Below are positions 18,231 through 27,649 of a DNA stretch of 64,000 bases, piece after piece. Position 1 is the stretch's first letter. Every line of letters begins with the position of its first letter. This DNA is from Mariniphaga sp040772505. Lineage in GTDB: Bacteria > Bacteroidota > Bacteroidia > Bacteroidales > Prolixibacteraceae. The notes beneath the pieces were generated by a model. The model was not told the origin of the DNA. It ran no database searches and was given only the letters and a program-made list of their open reading frames with translations. Location: positions 91,538-155,537 of the forward strand of contig JAXGYA010000008.1 in assembly GCA_040772505.1 (NCBI GenBank). Reading direction: 5' to 3'. The position numbers were made by a program, and so were the translations under genes.

Positions 18231-19247
18231 TTAGTTGTTTTTATCATCTTTAACTATCATTTCAATTACATGATCCGTATAATTTGCCATCTCAAAAGTG
18301 TTGTATTCCGGTTGTCGATTGTTTTTTATACAATTAACGAAATAATCTATCTGTGCACTGTACTCTTCGCCGCGCAGATAAAACTCAACAGGAATAGCCA
18401 ATTCTGTAATATATTTTAGATTCCAACCTTTTTCCAGATTCTCTGAAGGAACAGACTGTTTCAGAAATACCTTTATCTCGGTAGCATCACATACGATTTT
18501 ACCGTTTTTCCCCTGAACCGTTATCGAAGTGGACATTTTACGGTAAGTTTCGTCACTCCAGTTCACAAGTAACGTTCCCGTTAAGCCGTTTTCCAGTTTT
18601 AACAGGGAATACACTCCATCCTCCACCCCTCTGGAGTAAAAATTTTTTAACAGGGTGCCACAAATATTAACCGGGCGCCCCACAATTTCCTGAATAAGAT
18701 TGATGACGTGCGATGCATAATCGTATAGGCAACCGCCGCCTTCTTCAGGATTGGAACGCCAGGTCCCCCCTTTCTCTTTAATAACAACCGGGCCATAAGC
18801 TTCACCGCTAAAGTGTAAAAGCTCCCCCAGAATATTTAGCGAAAGTAACCGTTTCAATTCCCTGAATGTTCCGATAAAATGGTTGTGGAATCCTACCTGG
18901 TTGACCAGCCCTTTTTCAAGCGCCATGTCTCTCAATTCTTGTCCCTGATCTGCTTTTAGGGTAAAAGGTTTTTCACAAAAAACATGTACCCCCTTTCCCA
19001 AGGCGTATTTTACCATAGGATAATGGTATTTGGTTGGAGTTGCAATAATTACGAATTCAGGATTTTCACTGTTTATCATTTTCTCAAAGTCGCTGTAAGT
19101 TTTTACGCTACTGAATTTGTTGAATGCATTCAAAACCATAGAAGATGTGTCGCAAACAGCAACCATATCAACATCGGGATGTGCACTCGCAATTGCAGCA
19201 TGAGACAGCCCCATCTTACCGAGGCCTGTTACAGCACCTTTAATCAT
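18231..19247 (-). CDS. Gfo/Idh/MocA-family sugar oxidoreductase
   Basis: A 338-residue NAD(P)-dependent dehydrogenase. The N-terminal Rossmann loop is GLGKMGLSHAA (residues 8-18), followed by DMVAVCD and the family hallmark CEKPFTL (near residue 93), whose Lys is catalytic. The C-terminal alpha/beta domain has GGGCLYDYASHVINLI, with the substrate-facing Asp and His. Members oxidise or reduce NDP-sugars, for example WlbA on UDP-GlcNAcA. Here wecB and wecC lie just upstream and make UDP-ManNAcA, so a further oxidation of a HexNAcA sugar is plausible but unproven. Confidence 0.85.
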   Translation of the reverse strand: MIKGAVTGLGKMGLSHAAIASAHPDVDMVAVCDTSSMVLNAFNKFSSVKTYSDFEKMINSENPEFVIIATPTKYHYPMVKYALGKGVHVFCEKPFTLKADQGQELRDMALEKGLVNQVGFHNHFIGTFRELKRLLSLNILGELLHFSGEAYGPVVIKEKGGTWRSNPEEGGGCLYDYASHVINLIQEIVGRPVNICGTLLKNFYSRGVEDGVYSLLKLENGLTGTLLVNWSDETYRKMSTSITVQGKNGKIVCDATEIKVFLKQSVPSENLEKGWNLKYITELAIPVEFYLRGEEYSAQIDYFVNCIKNNRQPEYNTFEMANYTDHVIEMIVKDDKNN

Positions 19248-19250
19248 AGC

Positions 19251-20264
19251 TTATTGTTTAAGGTTAACTATTTGATATTTAATAATTTTGAACGATTCCA
19301 CACCTTCTGCAAGTGTGGACAAATCCTTTTCCACTGCTCTTTCAGCCTCAAGGGTCGTTTTGATCTCCTCGTATGAAATGTTTGGATGGATTGTCATGCA
19401 ACCTTTTTCAACTAAGTATGAATCTACTTTCAGCATCTCCTCCTGATAAATTGAAATTACCGGAATACCCAGTACAGCCAGTTCCCGTGTCATTGAGCCA
19501 CCTGCACCAACAAAAAGTTTGCAATTACTAATAATTTCTTTCAGCGAAAGTGGCTTTTCTGCAACAGTAAGGTTGACAGATTTTTGTCGTTTGTAATGTT
19601 CTGTCTGGTTTTTATCGCGTGGCAACACTATGATTTTATACTGAGATGACAATGCCAGCAGTTTCTCATCGAAGAAATTCAGTGGCCCATGGTAATATTG
19701 TGCCGACCACGGCTCGGGCCTGAAATAGATGACATTTTTAACCGAACCGTTTGTTGGAAATAATCCTTTTTGCTGTGAAAGATAGATCGCCTCTTTCACA
19801 CTTGGGTAAAAAGAGACTTTTGACTTTAACGGCCATTTCCGGGTAAATTTTTCGTTTCGGAAAGCGATTGGTAAAACCACCTTGTTAGCGAACCAAAATC
19901 CAAAAATATTGCCTTTTGCATGTTCGTTATCATTCGTATATAAACTGGGAATCCCCAAAACCCGGCTAACTACCGGCTGATAAAAACTACTCTGGCTGGC
20001 CGAAATATCAGGCTTGTTTTTTCGGATAAATACATACAGTCTTATCAGTCTCCTAAGGAAAAGAAACATTTTTTGGCATTTCCCTCTGCCCGCCTTTTCG
20101 CCAATAACATGAAATTTTAATCTGTTGAGTTGAAGCAATGCGATGGTGTTACCCGAATCACGACAGGTAAGCAAGAGTTCGTGTTTCTCATTTTCAAATT
20201 CCTTTATAAAAGGAACCCAAAAAGAGACTTGGGGTGTATTGATAAAATCTATCCAGATCTTCAT
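19251..20264 (-). CDS. DUF354 protein, GT-B-like putative glycosyltransferase
   Basis: 337 residues beginning MKIWIDFINTPQVSFW, the recognisable start of DUF354 proteins, and followed by a two-domain UDP-sugar-transferase-like layout. Later motifs include GIPSLYTNDNEHAKG, VIYFRPEPWSAQYYHGP, IIVLPRDKNQ and the sugar-nucleotide-site-like CKLFVGAGGSMTRELAVLGIPV. DUF354 proteins cluster with wecB/wecC in many archaea and bacteria and are thought to transfer or modify the resulting sugars. It lies 13 bp after wecC and 3 bp before the Gfo/Idh gene. Confidence 0.8.
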   Translation of the reverse strand: MKIWIDFINTPQVSFWVPFIKEFENEKHELLLTCRDSGNTIALLQLNRLKFHVIGEKAGRGKCQKMFLFLRRLIRLYVFIRKNKPDISASQSSFYQPVVSRVLGIPSLYTNDNEHAKGNIFGFWFANKVVLPIAFRNEKFTRKWPLKSKVSFYPSVKEAIYLSQQKGLFPTNGSVKNVIYFRPEPWSAQYYHGPLNFFDEKLLALSSQYKIIVLPRDKNQTEHYKRQKSVNLTVAEKPLSLKEIISNCKLFVGAGGSMTRELAVLGIPVISIYQEEMLKVDSYLVEKGCMTIHPNISYEEIKTTLEAERAVEKDLSTLAEGVESFKIIKYQIVNLKQ

Positions 20265-20277
20265 TGATGATCAGTTT

Positions 20278-21489
20278 TCACTTTTTAAATATCCCGGCAA
20301 AATCCAGTATTACTTTATCGTTCCGATATTCCAGGGTTTTAAATTCGTTGTGAGCAACAAGGAAAGCGACAATATCAGCTTTTGCATAAGCCTCGCGATA
20401 ATCTGTCAGTTTAAAAACGTCGTGGTCTTTAATGTTTGGCTCAACTATCAGCAAGCCATCCTGTTCCGATTGCATCACCTTTTGTGCAATGTATTTGGCG
20501 GGGCTTTCCCGTAGATCATCGATATTGGGTTTAAATGAAAGCCCCATAATTGCCACCAGTGGTTTTCTGCCGCTTTTCAACTCAAAGCCAAGCATAGAGT
20601 TTCTGATTCTTTCGGCGCACCAAAATGATTTATAATTATTGATCTCGCGTGATTTCCCTATTATTTGCGATTCCATCGGAAAATCGGAAGTCAGAAAATA
20701 GGGATCAACAGCAATACAATGTCCACCTACACCGCAACCCGGCTGGAGAATGTTAACCCTCGGGTGCTTATTGGCCAGTTCAATCAGCTCCCAAACATTG
20801 ATGCCGGCCTTATCGCAAATCAGTGAAAGCTCGTTGGCAAATGCAATTTGTACATCCCTCGATGAATTCTCAGTTAGTTTACACATTTCTGCGGTACGGG
20901 CATTGGTTGCATGTAGTGTTCCTTTTACAAAAACGGAATAAAATTCCTTCGCTTTTGTCGTTGAAGCTTCATCAATTCCACCGATTACGCGGTCGTTCTG
21001 CACCAGCTCATGAATGGCATTTCCCGGAAGTACCCGTTCAGGGCAATAAGCAATATAAATCTTCTCTTTAAGTTCGGGACGTTTCGTGAATATAAGCGTG
21101 GCCATTTTGTCAGTGGTACCTACCGGAGATGTGGATTCTATAATACAGAGATCGTTTCTCTTCAGTAACGGAATAATAGCCCTGATTGCAGCTTCCACAA
21201 AAGAAATATCTGGTTCATGGTCACCTTTAAATGGTGTAGGAACCACGATTAAATAAACATCGCTGACCTCAGGTGTGGTTGCCGCACGTAATTTCCCCCG
21301 GGCAACAACCTTTTTTACCAACTCATCTAATCCGGGTTCAGAAATGTGTGCCTCCCCCTTGTTAATGATTTCAACTACTTTTTTATTTGTATCTACTCCC
21401 AATACTGAAAGCCCCTTATCGGCAGTAATTGCAGCAGTGGGCAGGCCAATGTAACCCAATCCCAAAAAACATATTTGACTATAGTTCAT
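20278..21489 (-). CDS. wecC: UDP-N-acetyl-D-mannosamine dehydrogenase
   Basis: Oxidises UDP-ManNAc twice to UDP-ManNAcA with NAD+. 403 residues with the GLGYIGLPTA coenzyme loop (residues 10-19), ESTSPVGTTDKM (118-129) and the active-site GCGVGGHCIAVDPYF, where Cys258 is the nucleophile. The C-terminal UDP-binding domain has GLSFKPNIDDLRESPA. It overlaps wecB by 4 bp. The pair shows the polymer contains a ManNAcA-type sugar or a derivative of it. A UDP-Glc dehydrogenase is a conceivable alternative, but the wecB partner favours this call. Confidence 0.9.
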   Translation of the reverse strand: MNYSQICFLGLGYIGLPTAAITADKGLSVLGVDTNKKVVEIINKGEAHISEPGLDELVKKVVARGKLRAATTPEVSDVYLIVVPTPFKGDHEPDISFVEAAIRAIIPLLKRNDLCIIESTSPVGTTDKMATLIFTKRPELKEKIYIAYCPERVLPGNAIHELVQNDRVIGGIDEASTTKAKEFYSVFVKGTLHATNARTAEMCKLTENSSRDVQIAFANELSLICDKAGINVWELIELANKHPRVNILQPGCGVGGHCIAVDPYFLTSDFPMESQIIGKSREINNYKSFWCAERIRNSMLGFELKSGRKPLVAIMGLSFKPNIDDLRESPAKYIAQKVMQSEQDGLLIVEPNIKDHDVFKLTDYREAYAKADIVAFLVAHNEFKTLEYRNDKVILDFAGIFKK

Positions 21490-22676
21490 AAATGATTATT
21501 TGCGATAAATAGCTCAATAAACTCAACAATACGGGCGCTCGCTTTCCCGTCGCCATAAGGATTTGATGTCTGCGACATGTTGCGATAATGACCATGATCG
21601 TCGAGAAGACGGCTCACTTCGGTCACGATTTTTTGCCTATTGGTGCCCACCAGCAAAACTGTACCGGTTTCCACCGCTTCAGGCCTTTCGGTTGTATCTC
21701 GCATTACCAGTACCGGCTTACCCAGTCCGGGGGCTTCTTCCTGAATACCACCTGAATCTGTAAGCACCAGATAACTTTTACTCATCAGATAGACGAAAGG
21801 AAGATAATCAAGAGGGGCAATCAAATGTACATTTGGAATAGTCACATTACCGTTGCTACCCAAAATTTCATAAACCGGCTTTCTTACATTTGGGTTTAGG
21901 TGAACAGGATAAACAAAATCGGTATCAGAGTAATCAACTGCCAGCTCTTTAATAGCTTGGCAAATGTTCAGAAACCCGTCACCAAAATTTTCCCTCCGAT
22001 GGCCGGTAATCAAAACCAATCGACGCTTTCTATCCCAATCGTAAACCAGCTTTTCGGAAATGCCCCGGCCCATGAGCAACTTAATTAAACGAGGCTCTGT
22101 CCCCGGTATTGTTTTTATCTTCTCTACAGCTAACTTCAGGGCGTCGATAACCGTATTCCCCGTTACTTTAATCCTGTCCTGGCTCACCCCCTCGCGCTTT
22201 AAGTTCTCACAGCTCAACGGGGTAGGTGCAAAATGCAAGGTTGCAAGCCGTCCGGTAATCTGTCGGTTCATCTCTTCGGGCCACGGGCTATAAATATTTT
22301 GTGTACGTAACCCTGCTTCTACATGCCCCACCGGAATTTGCCGATAAAATGCAGCCAAAGCCGTTGCTGCAGATGTGGTGGTATCGCCGTGAACCAGTAC
22401 CATATCGGGCTGAACCTCTTTAAGGACATCCCTCATACCGATTAATACGCGGGAGGTAACATCATATAAATCCTGCCCCTGTTTCATGATATTCAAATCA
22501 AAGTCAGGTGTGATCTCAAAAACTTCCAATACTTGGTCAAGCATTTCCCGATGCTGCCCTGTCACGCACACGACCGTTTGAAAACGATCGGGGTGCATTT
22601 GCAGAGCCTTTACCAGTGGAGCCATTTTTATTGCTTCGGGACGTGTTCCGAAAACAAGAAGTATCTTTTGTGTCAT
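21486..22676 (-). CDS. wecB: UDP-N-acetylglucosamine 2-epimerase (non-hydrolysing)
   Basis: Interconverts UDP-GlcNAc and UDP-ManNAc. 396 residues, GT-B fold. Visible are LVFGTRPEAIKMAPL at the N-terminus, VVCVTGQHREMLDQVL, the VHGDTTTSAATALAAFY segment, GHVEAGLRT, PEEMNRQ, ITGHRRENFG, and the C-terminal LTDSGGIQEEAP loop with the conserved acidic pair. It is translationally coupled to wecC by a 4-bp overlap and starts 11 bp after the alpha-barrel gene. Confidence 0.94.
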   Translation of the reverse strand: MTQKILLVFGTRPEAIKMAPLVKALQMHPDRFQTVVCVTGQHREMLDQVLEVFEITPDFDLNIMKQGQDLYDVTSRVLIGMRDVLKEVQPDMVLVHGDTTTSAATALAAFYRQIPVGHVEAGLRTQNIYSPWPEEMNRQITGRLATLHFAPTPLSCENLKREGVSQDRIKVTGNTVIDALKLAVEKIKTIPGTEPRLIKLLMGRGISEKLVYDWDRKRRLVLITGHRRENFGDGFLNICQAIKELAVDYSDTDFVYPVHLNPNVRKPVYEILGSNGNVTIPNVHLIAPLDYLPFVYLMSKSYLVLTDSGGIQEEAPGLGKPVLVMRDTTERPEAVETGTVLLVGTNRQKIVTEVSRLLDDHGHYRNMSQTSNPYGDGKASARIVEFIELFIANNHL

Positions 22677-22687
22677 GCTTATATTTT

Positions 22688-23878
22688 TTAGTTTTTATTG
22701 AAATACGAGGAATAGGCATAAAACATCCAGGCTTGGGCCCATCGCATATAGGGTGTTTTGGATGATATGCCTTTTTTCATTTGGTAATAGAAAAATCCCT
22801 TCCGGTTTTGCATGTTGTTTATGGTCCATTCCAAAGCCTTCTCTACCAACTCAAGATGTGAGTCTAACAGTTTGGTTTTGGCTAAAGTTACTATCAGTTG
22901 GGCAGGTGCATGAATATCAACCGGGTAGATTTTATTGTGATAATATTTTGAAATCCCGTCTTCACGAAAAAAATTTTCTATATAAAACTTCATCCCTTTT
23001 CGAAATGAATCCATTACAGAATTATCTCCGGTATATTGCATGTACTCCCAAGTGCATTCCAGGTTAAAACCTGTATGAAAACTATCGATCCATTGTTGGT
23101 TGCCTGCTGCACCATAAACCCAGGAGCCATCGGCAGCCTGAACTTCCTTGCACGCATTTACAACCTGACCGGCAAGAGATAAATACTTCTCATTCTTACT
23201 GTATGCATAACAACGTGCCAACAATCTTGCACCAAGAAGCGATGCGTTATAAACCTGAGAGTGGTCTAACGGAGAATATGAAAAAAGAAAATTTTCCCCG
23301 CATTTTATCCGGTTTAAGTCTTTCATTACAAAGTTGGCAGATGACAATGCTGTTTCCAAATATTTTTTATTGCCGGTAACTTCATAAGCATTAAACAGGG
23401 CGTCGGCACAAAACGAGGTTGCTACTACAGTAGGCGTATGTTTTGGCTGGAAAAAAACCCTGTTTTGCCAATCAAAGTTGTACCCCCAACATGCTCCGGC
23501 ATAACCTTTGGATTGAAGAGAAATTAACAACTCAGCCAACTCTGTTACTCTCTTTTTAAGTTCATCTGTAGTACCAAAACTGTTCTTGCCCGAAGCAGCT
23601 ATTTTGTATAAATTGCAATAACCGGTAAGGAAAAGGCCTATTCCTTTTGGATTATGCCCCTTGGGAATTAACAGTAGTTTCCGCAGGTTTACCGGGTTGC
23701 GTTTAAATGCCTGAATCCAGGCCAGACGAGCAAAGCGCCAATGCTTTAATGGTGTGGCCTGAAATATTTCGGAGTTCAACCCGTCATAAGGATCCCAACC
23801 TTTAAAATTCCCGACCTCACAATAAAGCTTAAGACTATTAAATGACTTTATAATGACCGGATTAACCATGGAGTTCAT
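22688..23878 (-). CDS. putative (alpha/alpha)-barrel carbohydrate-active protein
   Basis: About 396 residues from the ATG at 23876-23878 (MNSMVNP). A TTG further upstream and an ATG at 23869 are alternatives, and all overlap the preceding gene by 8-26 bp. No signal peptide. The sequence is a series of paired helices with aromatic turns: GYAGACWGYNFDWQNR, TVVATSFCADALFNAYEVTG, DGSWVYGAAGNQQWIDSFHTGFNLE and RWAQAWMFYAYSSY. This pattern fits a six-hairpin toroid as in GH88, GH105, N-acyl-glucosamine epimerases or the helical domain of glucuronyl C5-epimerase. Similar proteins occur in capsule loci, sometimes under misleading names. A cytoplasmic sugar-modifying role is possible; no catalytic residues can be fixed. 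Confidence 0.65.
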   Translation of the reverse strand: MNSMVNPVIIKSFNSLKLYCEVGNFKGWDPYDGLNSEIFQATPLKHWRFARLAWIQAFKRNPVNLRKLLLIPKGHNPKGIGLFLTGYCNLYKIAASGKNSFGTTDELKKRVTELAELLISLQSKGYAGACWGYNFDWQNRVFFQPKHTPTVVATSFCADALFNAYEVTGNKKYLETALSSANFVMKDLNRIKCGENFLFSYSPLDHSQVYNASLLGARLLARCYAYSKNEKYLSLAGQVVNACKEVQAADGSWVYGAAGNQQWIDSFHTGFNLECTWEYMQYTGDNSVMDSFRKGMKFYIENFFREDGISKYYHNKIYPVDIHAPAQLIVTLAKTKLLDSHLELVEKALEWTINNMQNRKGFFYYQMKKGISSKTPYMRWAQAWMFYAYSSYFNKN

Positions 23879-25160
23879 ATTCACCAATTAGCCCTATTTC
23901 AGACTGTTTTACTTTTTTGGCATTACCCTCGTCCTTAAGGATATTGTTATCACCCGAATTTACCGAGCTTACAAATTCGATATAACGCTGTGCAACCTTA
24001 TCATCTGTAAGTCCTGAAACTGTATGGATGGCGTTGTTTGAAACAGCTTGAAGCTCATAACACGAAAACCTTGAAATATTTTTTAAAAGCACCGATAACT
24101 CTTTTTCGTCTCCTGCTTTACAAAGAAATCCATTCTTCCCATGTTGAATGATTCCATCAACACCTTCTCCCCTTGAACCAATTGTTATACACCCCATACT
24201 CATCGCTTCAAGATAAACAAGGCCAAAGGTTTCCGGGCTGCTGAGCATAATAAAACAGTCGGATTCCTGCATCACTTTAAATACATCGTTGCGCGGAATA
24301 CGGCCAGGCAGCGATACTTTGTCTGACAGGTTCAATTTTTTCACCAAACGCTCCAGCTTGTTTTTTTCTATCCCTTCCCCGATAAAAGTTATATGAAAAT
24401 CTTTCCCCTTAAACGCATCATTTATAGCTTTTATAAGAACATCGGGATGTTTCCGCGGAATCAGCAGACCGACAAAAAGAAACTTCCTGATACCCTTTTC
24501 AAATGTTCGCTTCGGTGGGTTGACATTATTGACCGGAATACCGGAGTGACAAAGAAAAGATAAGTCCACTTTACCATACAGATGTTCAAATTCATTTTTT
24601 ATTGCATTGGAACGAAACCCCCAGACGTCGATGGAAGCAACAATATTTTTTGATTTGTCACCGTACATTCTTTCAATAATCCGTACATCCGAATGGATAA
24701 CCATGCATGTCCTGGAATTATATCGTTTTCCTAATTCAGAAACCTGCAACAATTGCGGGTTTGCCCAATGCCCAATGATAATATCCGGCCTGAAATTCAT
24801 TGAATCGATTAGTCTTTTAATCCTGTTAAGTTGATTTTTTTGAGTAGTACGGGAAAAGAGCAATAACGGGAACCTATTAAACATCGGCAGCCTGTAAACA
24901 TCTACCTTTTCTATTACATAATTTCTTTCTCTTGTATGTCCTTTAGTGCTGAATATAAATTTGTAATATCTGGATATAATATTTTTAAATGTACTGATCA
25001 ACAGATAGACAAACCGATTGTAGTACTTGATATTGTGGATAACCTTGACGTTGTACCCTTGCAACACCCATTCCCTTGCAAAAAAATGGACAACAGGTGT
25101 AACTTCATCGGTAAAGTCATCGGCAGGATAAACAGATGTTAACAGCAAAATATTCTTCAT
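23862..25160 (-). CDS. GT4-family glycosyltransferase
   Basis: 432 residues, GT-B fold. The N-terminal domain starts MKNILLLTSVYPADDFTDEV and contains IIGHWANPQLLQV. The C-terminal donor domain has RKFLFVGLLIPRKHPDVLIKA, ITFIGEGIEKNKLERLV, VSLPGRIPRNDV and the E-x7-E type motif SSPETFGLVYLEAMSMG, which binds the NDP-sugar. The gene adds one sugar to the lipid-linked repeat unit on the cytoplasmic face. Donor and acceptor cannot be read from sequence. A 95-bp gap separates it from the asparagine-synthase-like gene. Confidence 0.88.
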   Translation of the reverse strand: MKNILLLTSVYPADDFTDEVTPVVHFFAREWVLQGYNVKVIHNIKYYNRFVYLLISTFKNIISRYYKFIFSTKGHTRERNYVIEKVDVYRLPMFNRFPLLLFSRTTQKNQLNRIKRLIDSMNFRPDIIIGHWANPQLLQVSELGKRYNSRTCMVIHSDVRIIERMYGDKSKNIVASIDVWGFRSNAIKNEFEHLYGKVDLSFLCHSGIPVNNVNPPKRTFEKGIRKFLFVGLLIPRKHPDVLIKAINDAFKGKDFHITFIGEGIEKNKLERLVKKLNLSDKVSLPGRIPRNDVFKVMQESDCFIMLSSPETFGLVYLEAMSMGCITIGSRGEGVDGIIQHGKNGFLCKAGDEKELSVLLKNISRFSCYELQAVSNNAIHTVSGLTDDKVAQRYIEFVSSVNSGDNNILKDEGNAKKVKQSEIGLIGEYELHG

Positions 25161-25255
25161 GACCTGGAAAATAGAATTGCAATAAATAAATAAGTTAATA
25201 AAAGCCCGGAGGAAGGTTTATATCACATCGGGATATTCTTAGGAATTTTGAGAAT

Positions 25256-26734
25256 TTACTTTTTGTAATGTTTTTCTAGGACTTTCACAAGACTTGCTTT
25301 CCTCACTATATTAACAGCTAATCTTCGCGTTTTCTTTTTGAAAGGAAGAGGGTTAATTGGTTCGTCTAAAACTTCTTTCCATAAGTGCTTCATAGCATCT
25401 ACGTAAAGTAATGGACTATTCTTTTTTCTTTTTGATTTGTCAATACTTAACATCAGATCAAGTAATTCTCTTGAATTAAATGGAGTGAAAACTTCTTGAA
25501 TTATATCCCATTCTAACTGGCTTTGAGCTTGCCAACTCCCCATACGATGCTCCCAGTAAAATAAATCGTACAAGTTGTAGTTAAAACTATTTCCTTTTAT
25601 TAGTTCATTCCATTTTCTTATTTCTTCTCTTATGAAAATTAATTCTCCCCAACCACTCTCTAATTGTAAAAAGTCGTTTTCAGTTAAATTGTTTTTTATC
25701 GTTCTCTCTGGGAAATAAAGGCATAGACCAATTTCTGAACAATTTCCTTTTACAGCTACTTTTTGTTGCGGATAAATTTTTGACATTCCAAAAGCAATTT
25801 TTCCCCAATCATTAATGTGAGCCATATCTGTATTGGATTCATATATTTTCGCAAATTCGGTGGAAATATTTTTTTGACAATCGAAAATATTAAATTTTAA
25901 GTTCAGTGATTTAGATAAAGACATAGGTATTTTTATATCCATATGTTTGTCATCCATATTCCTGTATCTTAATGTGTAAAAAGTAACATCGTCAATAATG
26001 TCCTTACAGCTACTTAGAATAACCCTGGTATCCCACCCGGCAGTCAAGGTAAAAGCTAAATCCATATTGTTATTTGCAGCTGAAACTATCTTTTTTAATA
26101 GTGTAGAAAATTTTATAACGGATTCTGAATAATTTCCAGTTTTTAGGTTTTGAAATGGATAATAGCGTTTTTGTTCAAACTCTGATGCTTTGATATAATG
26201 ATTAGGAACCAGGTGGTAAACATTTTCATAAAAAGTAACACCGCTTGGCAACCAATGCTCTATGTTTTTTGCAACATAATCCGAATTGAAATAATCTTCG
26301 TATGCTTTTGTTTTTTTGATTTGCAAAACTTTATTGATTAATAATGGCTGAGATGCTGCATAAATATTATTATTATTATTTGTGTAATAAAATGTTCTTA
26401 AACCACAAGCATCATTAAAAAAAACAAAGTCATTCTCTGTTTTAATAATTAGCACGAATCTACCAACCAAACTGTACAATTTAGTTGGGAAATCATTAAT
26501 ATCTTTTAGGCTTGAAAGACTATCAAGAATTTCTTTCGATGTTTTTTTTGTGTCGTGTGGACTAAAAAAGTAACCTATTAAATATAAATCATTAATTCCA
26601 AATGACTTTTCAAATTGACAATCCGGGTGTACATATATAAAATATTTGTCAACTTTTTCGACTTGCCACTTTTCTAGTTGCTTACACTTAACAGGTGTAA
26701 ATAAAAATTGCCGTCTAAATTTTAAGTTATTCAT
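25256..26734 (-). CDS. asparagine-synthase-like protein lacking the glutaminase cysteine
   Basis: About 492 residues from the ATG at 26732-26734; a TTG two codons upstream is less likely. Canonical AsnB starts Met-Cys-Gly, with Cys2 as glutaminase nucleophile; here no such cysteine exists, although the N-terminal fold is kept (LYSLVGRFVLIIKTENDFVFFNDACGLRTFYY). The ATP-pyrophosphatase loop, normally SGGxDS, reads LTAGWDTRVILSS near residue 231. Such variants occur in polysaccharide and peptide loci and may amidate or join carboxylates (here perhaps ManNAcA) using ammonia or an amine, or have lost activity. The gene looks more AT-rich than its neighbours, which hints at separate acquisition. 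Confidence 0.75.
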   Translation of the reverse strand: MNNLKFRRQFLFTPVKCKQLEKWQVEKVDKYFIYVHPDCQFEKSFGINDLYLIGYFFSPHDTKKTSKEILDSLSSLKDINDFPTKLYSLVGRFVLIIKTENDFVFFNDACGLRTFYYTNNNNNIYAASQPLLINKVLQIKKTKAYEDYFNSDYVAKNIEHWLPSGVTFYENVYHLVPNHYIKASEFEQKRYYPFQNLKTGNYSESVIKFSTLLKKIVSAANNNMDLAFTLTAGWDTRVILSSCKDIIDDVTFYTLRYRNMDDKHMDIKIPMSLSKSLNLKFNIFDCQKNISTEFAKIYESNTDMAHINDWGKIAFGMSKIYPQQKVAVKGNCSEIGLCLYFPERTIKNNLTENDFLQLESGWGELIFIREEIRKWNELIKGNSFNYNLYDLFYWEHRMGSWQAQSQLEWDIIQEVFTPFNSRELLDLMLSIDKSKRKKNSPLLYVDAMKHLWKEVLDEPINPLPFKKKTRRLAVNIVRKASLVKVLEKHYKK

Positions 26735-26794
26735 ATTCAACGCGTTTTTATATTAGCGACAACTTGTTTGTCTGTTCATATTTGCCACTGCTAT

Positions 26795-27649
26795 TTACAA
26801 GCTCCATTTTTTCTTCCACAAACTTGGAAAAATCAATCTCATATGTATGGTAACATAATGGAACAAAGCAGGTACAAACCCAATGTATTTTCTTTGAAAA
26901 ATGAATGTTGATCCGGGTCTTCCTCCGAGTGGACTTTTAAAACTTTTTACCCGTACAAGTAAAGAATATCGGGGATTACACCACCGAGGTAATTCCTTAT
27001 TCCGTTCACATTCTCCAACAAAACCGGAACTGACAAATGATTGTATTCCTGACTTTTTAGCCTTTAGTCCGTAGTCGAAATCCCCTTGACCGTGATGAAA
27101 TATTGGATCCAGAAAACCTACCCGTTTAAAAACAACCGAAGGGACAAGCACCACATTCCCGTTAAAATATTCACACTGCTGTATCTCCCCGTTCGGTGTT
27201 AACTCTATTTTTTTTGCCAGGCTGTTATACCCGCCATAAGTAACCATTCCGTTGGCAGACTGGCATACGCCGGCAATAATTACATTGTCAGCCCCTGCTG
27301 TCCGAAAATCTTTCAATAAAACTTCAATAGATTCATTTTTTAGGATGACATCGTCATTTAGCCACAAATAAAAATCGTAATTAAATGTTTCAACGGCATT
27401 TTTCCATGCCAGATTCATACCCTTGTTCCAATACAATTTTCCATCTCCCTGAATTACGGTTACCTGAGGGAAACATTTTTCAACCGCCTCGCCTGTCCCA
27501 TCGGTCGATCCGTCATCAACCAAAAAAACTTCAGTTTTATATCCTTCAGGCATTGTAGCACCAAACAGGGATTGCAGGCAACTTAACGTTTTCTCCCGTC
27601 GGTTGTGGCAGGTTAAAAGAACAGCTATATTACAGATATTATTTCCCAT
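26795..27649 (-). CDS. GT2-family glycosyltransferase
   Basis: 284 residues with the GT-A family 2 core: AVLLTCHNRREKTLSCLQSL (near residues 9-28), FLVDDGSTDGTGEAV, the metal-binding WLNDDVIL and GNVVLVPSVVFKRVGFLDP, then HGQGDFDYGLKAKKSG with the catalytic acidic residue. This subgroup resembles rhamnosyltransferases and related enzymes that work on lipid-linked oligosaccharides. The gene directly follows wzy with no spacing and precedes the asparagine-synthase-like gene by 60 bp. Confidence 0.87.
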   Translation of the reverse strand: MGNNICNIAVLLTCHNRREKTLSCLQSLFGATMPEGYKTEVFLVDDGSTDGTGEAVEKCFPQVTVIQGDGKLYWNKGMNLAWKNAVETFNYDFYLWLNDDVILKNESIEVLLKDFRTAGADNVIIAGVCQSANGMVTYGGYNSLAKKIELTPNGEIQQCEYFNGNVVLVPSVVFKRVGFLDPIFHHGQGDFDYGLKAKKSGIQSFVSSGFVGECERNKELPRWCNPRYSLLVRVKSFKSPLGGRPGSTFIFQRKYIGFVPALFHYVTIHMRLIFPSLWKKKWSL

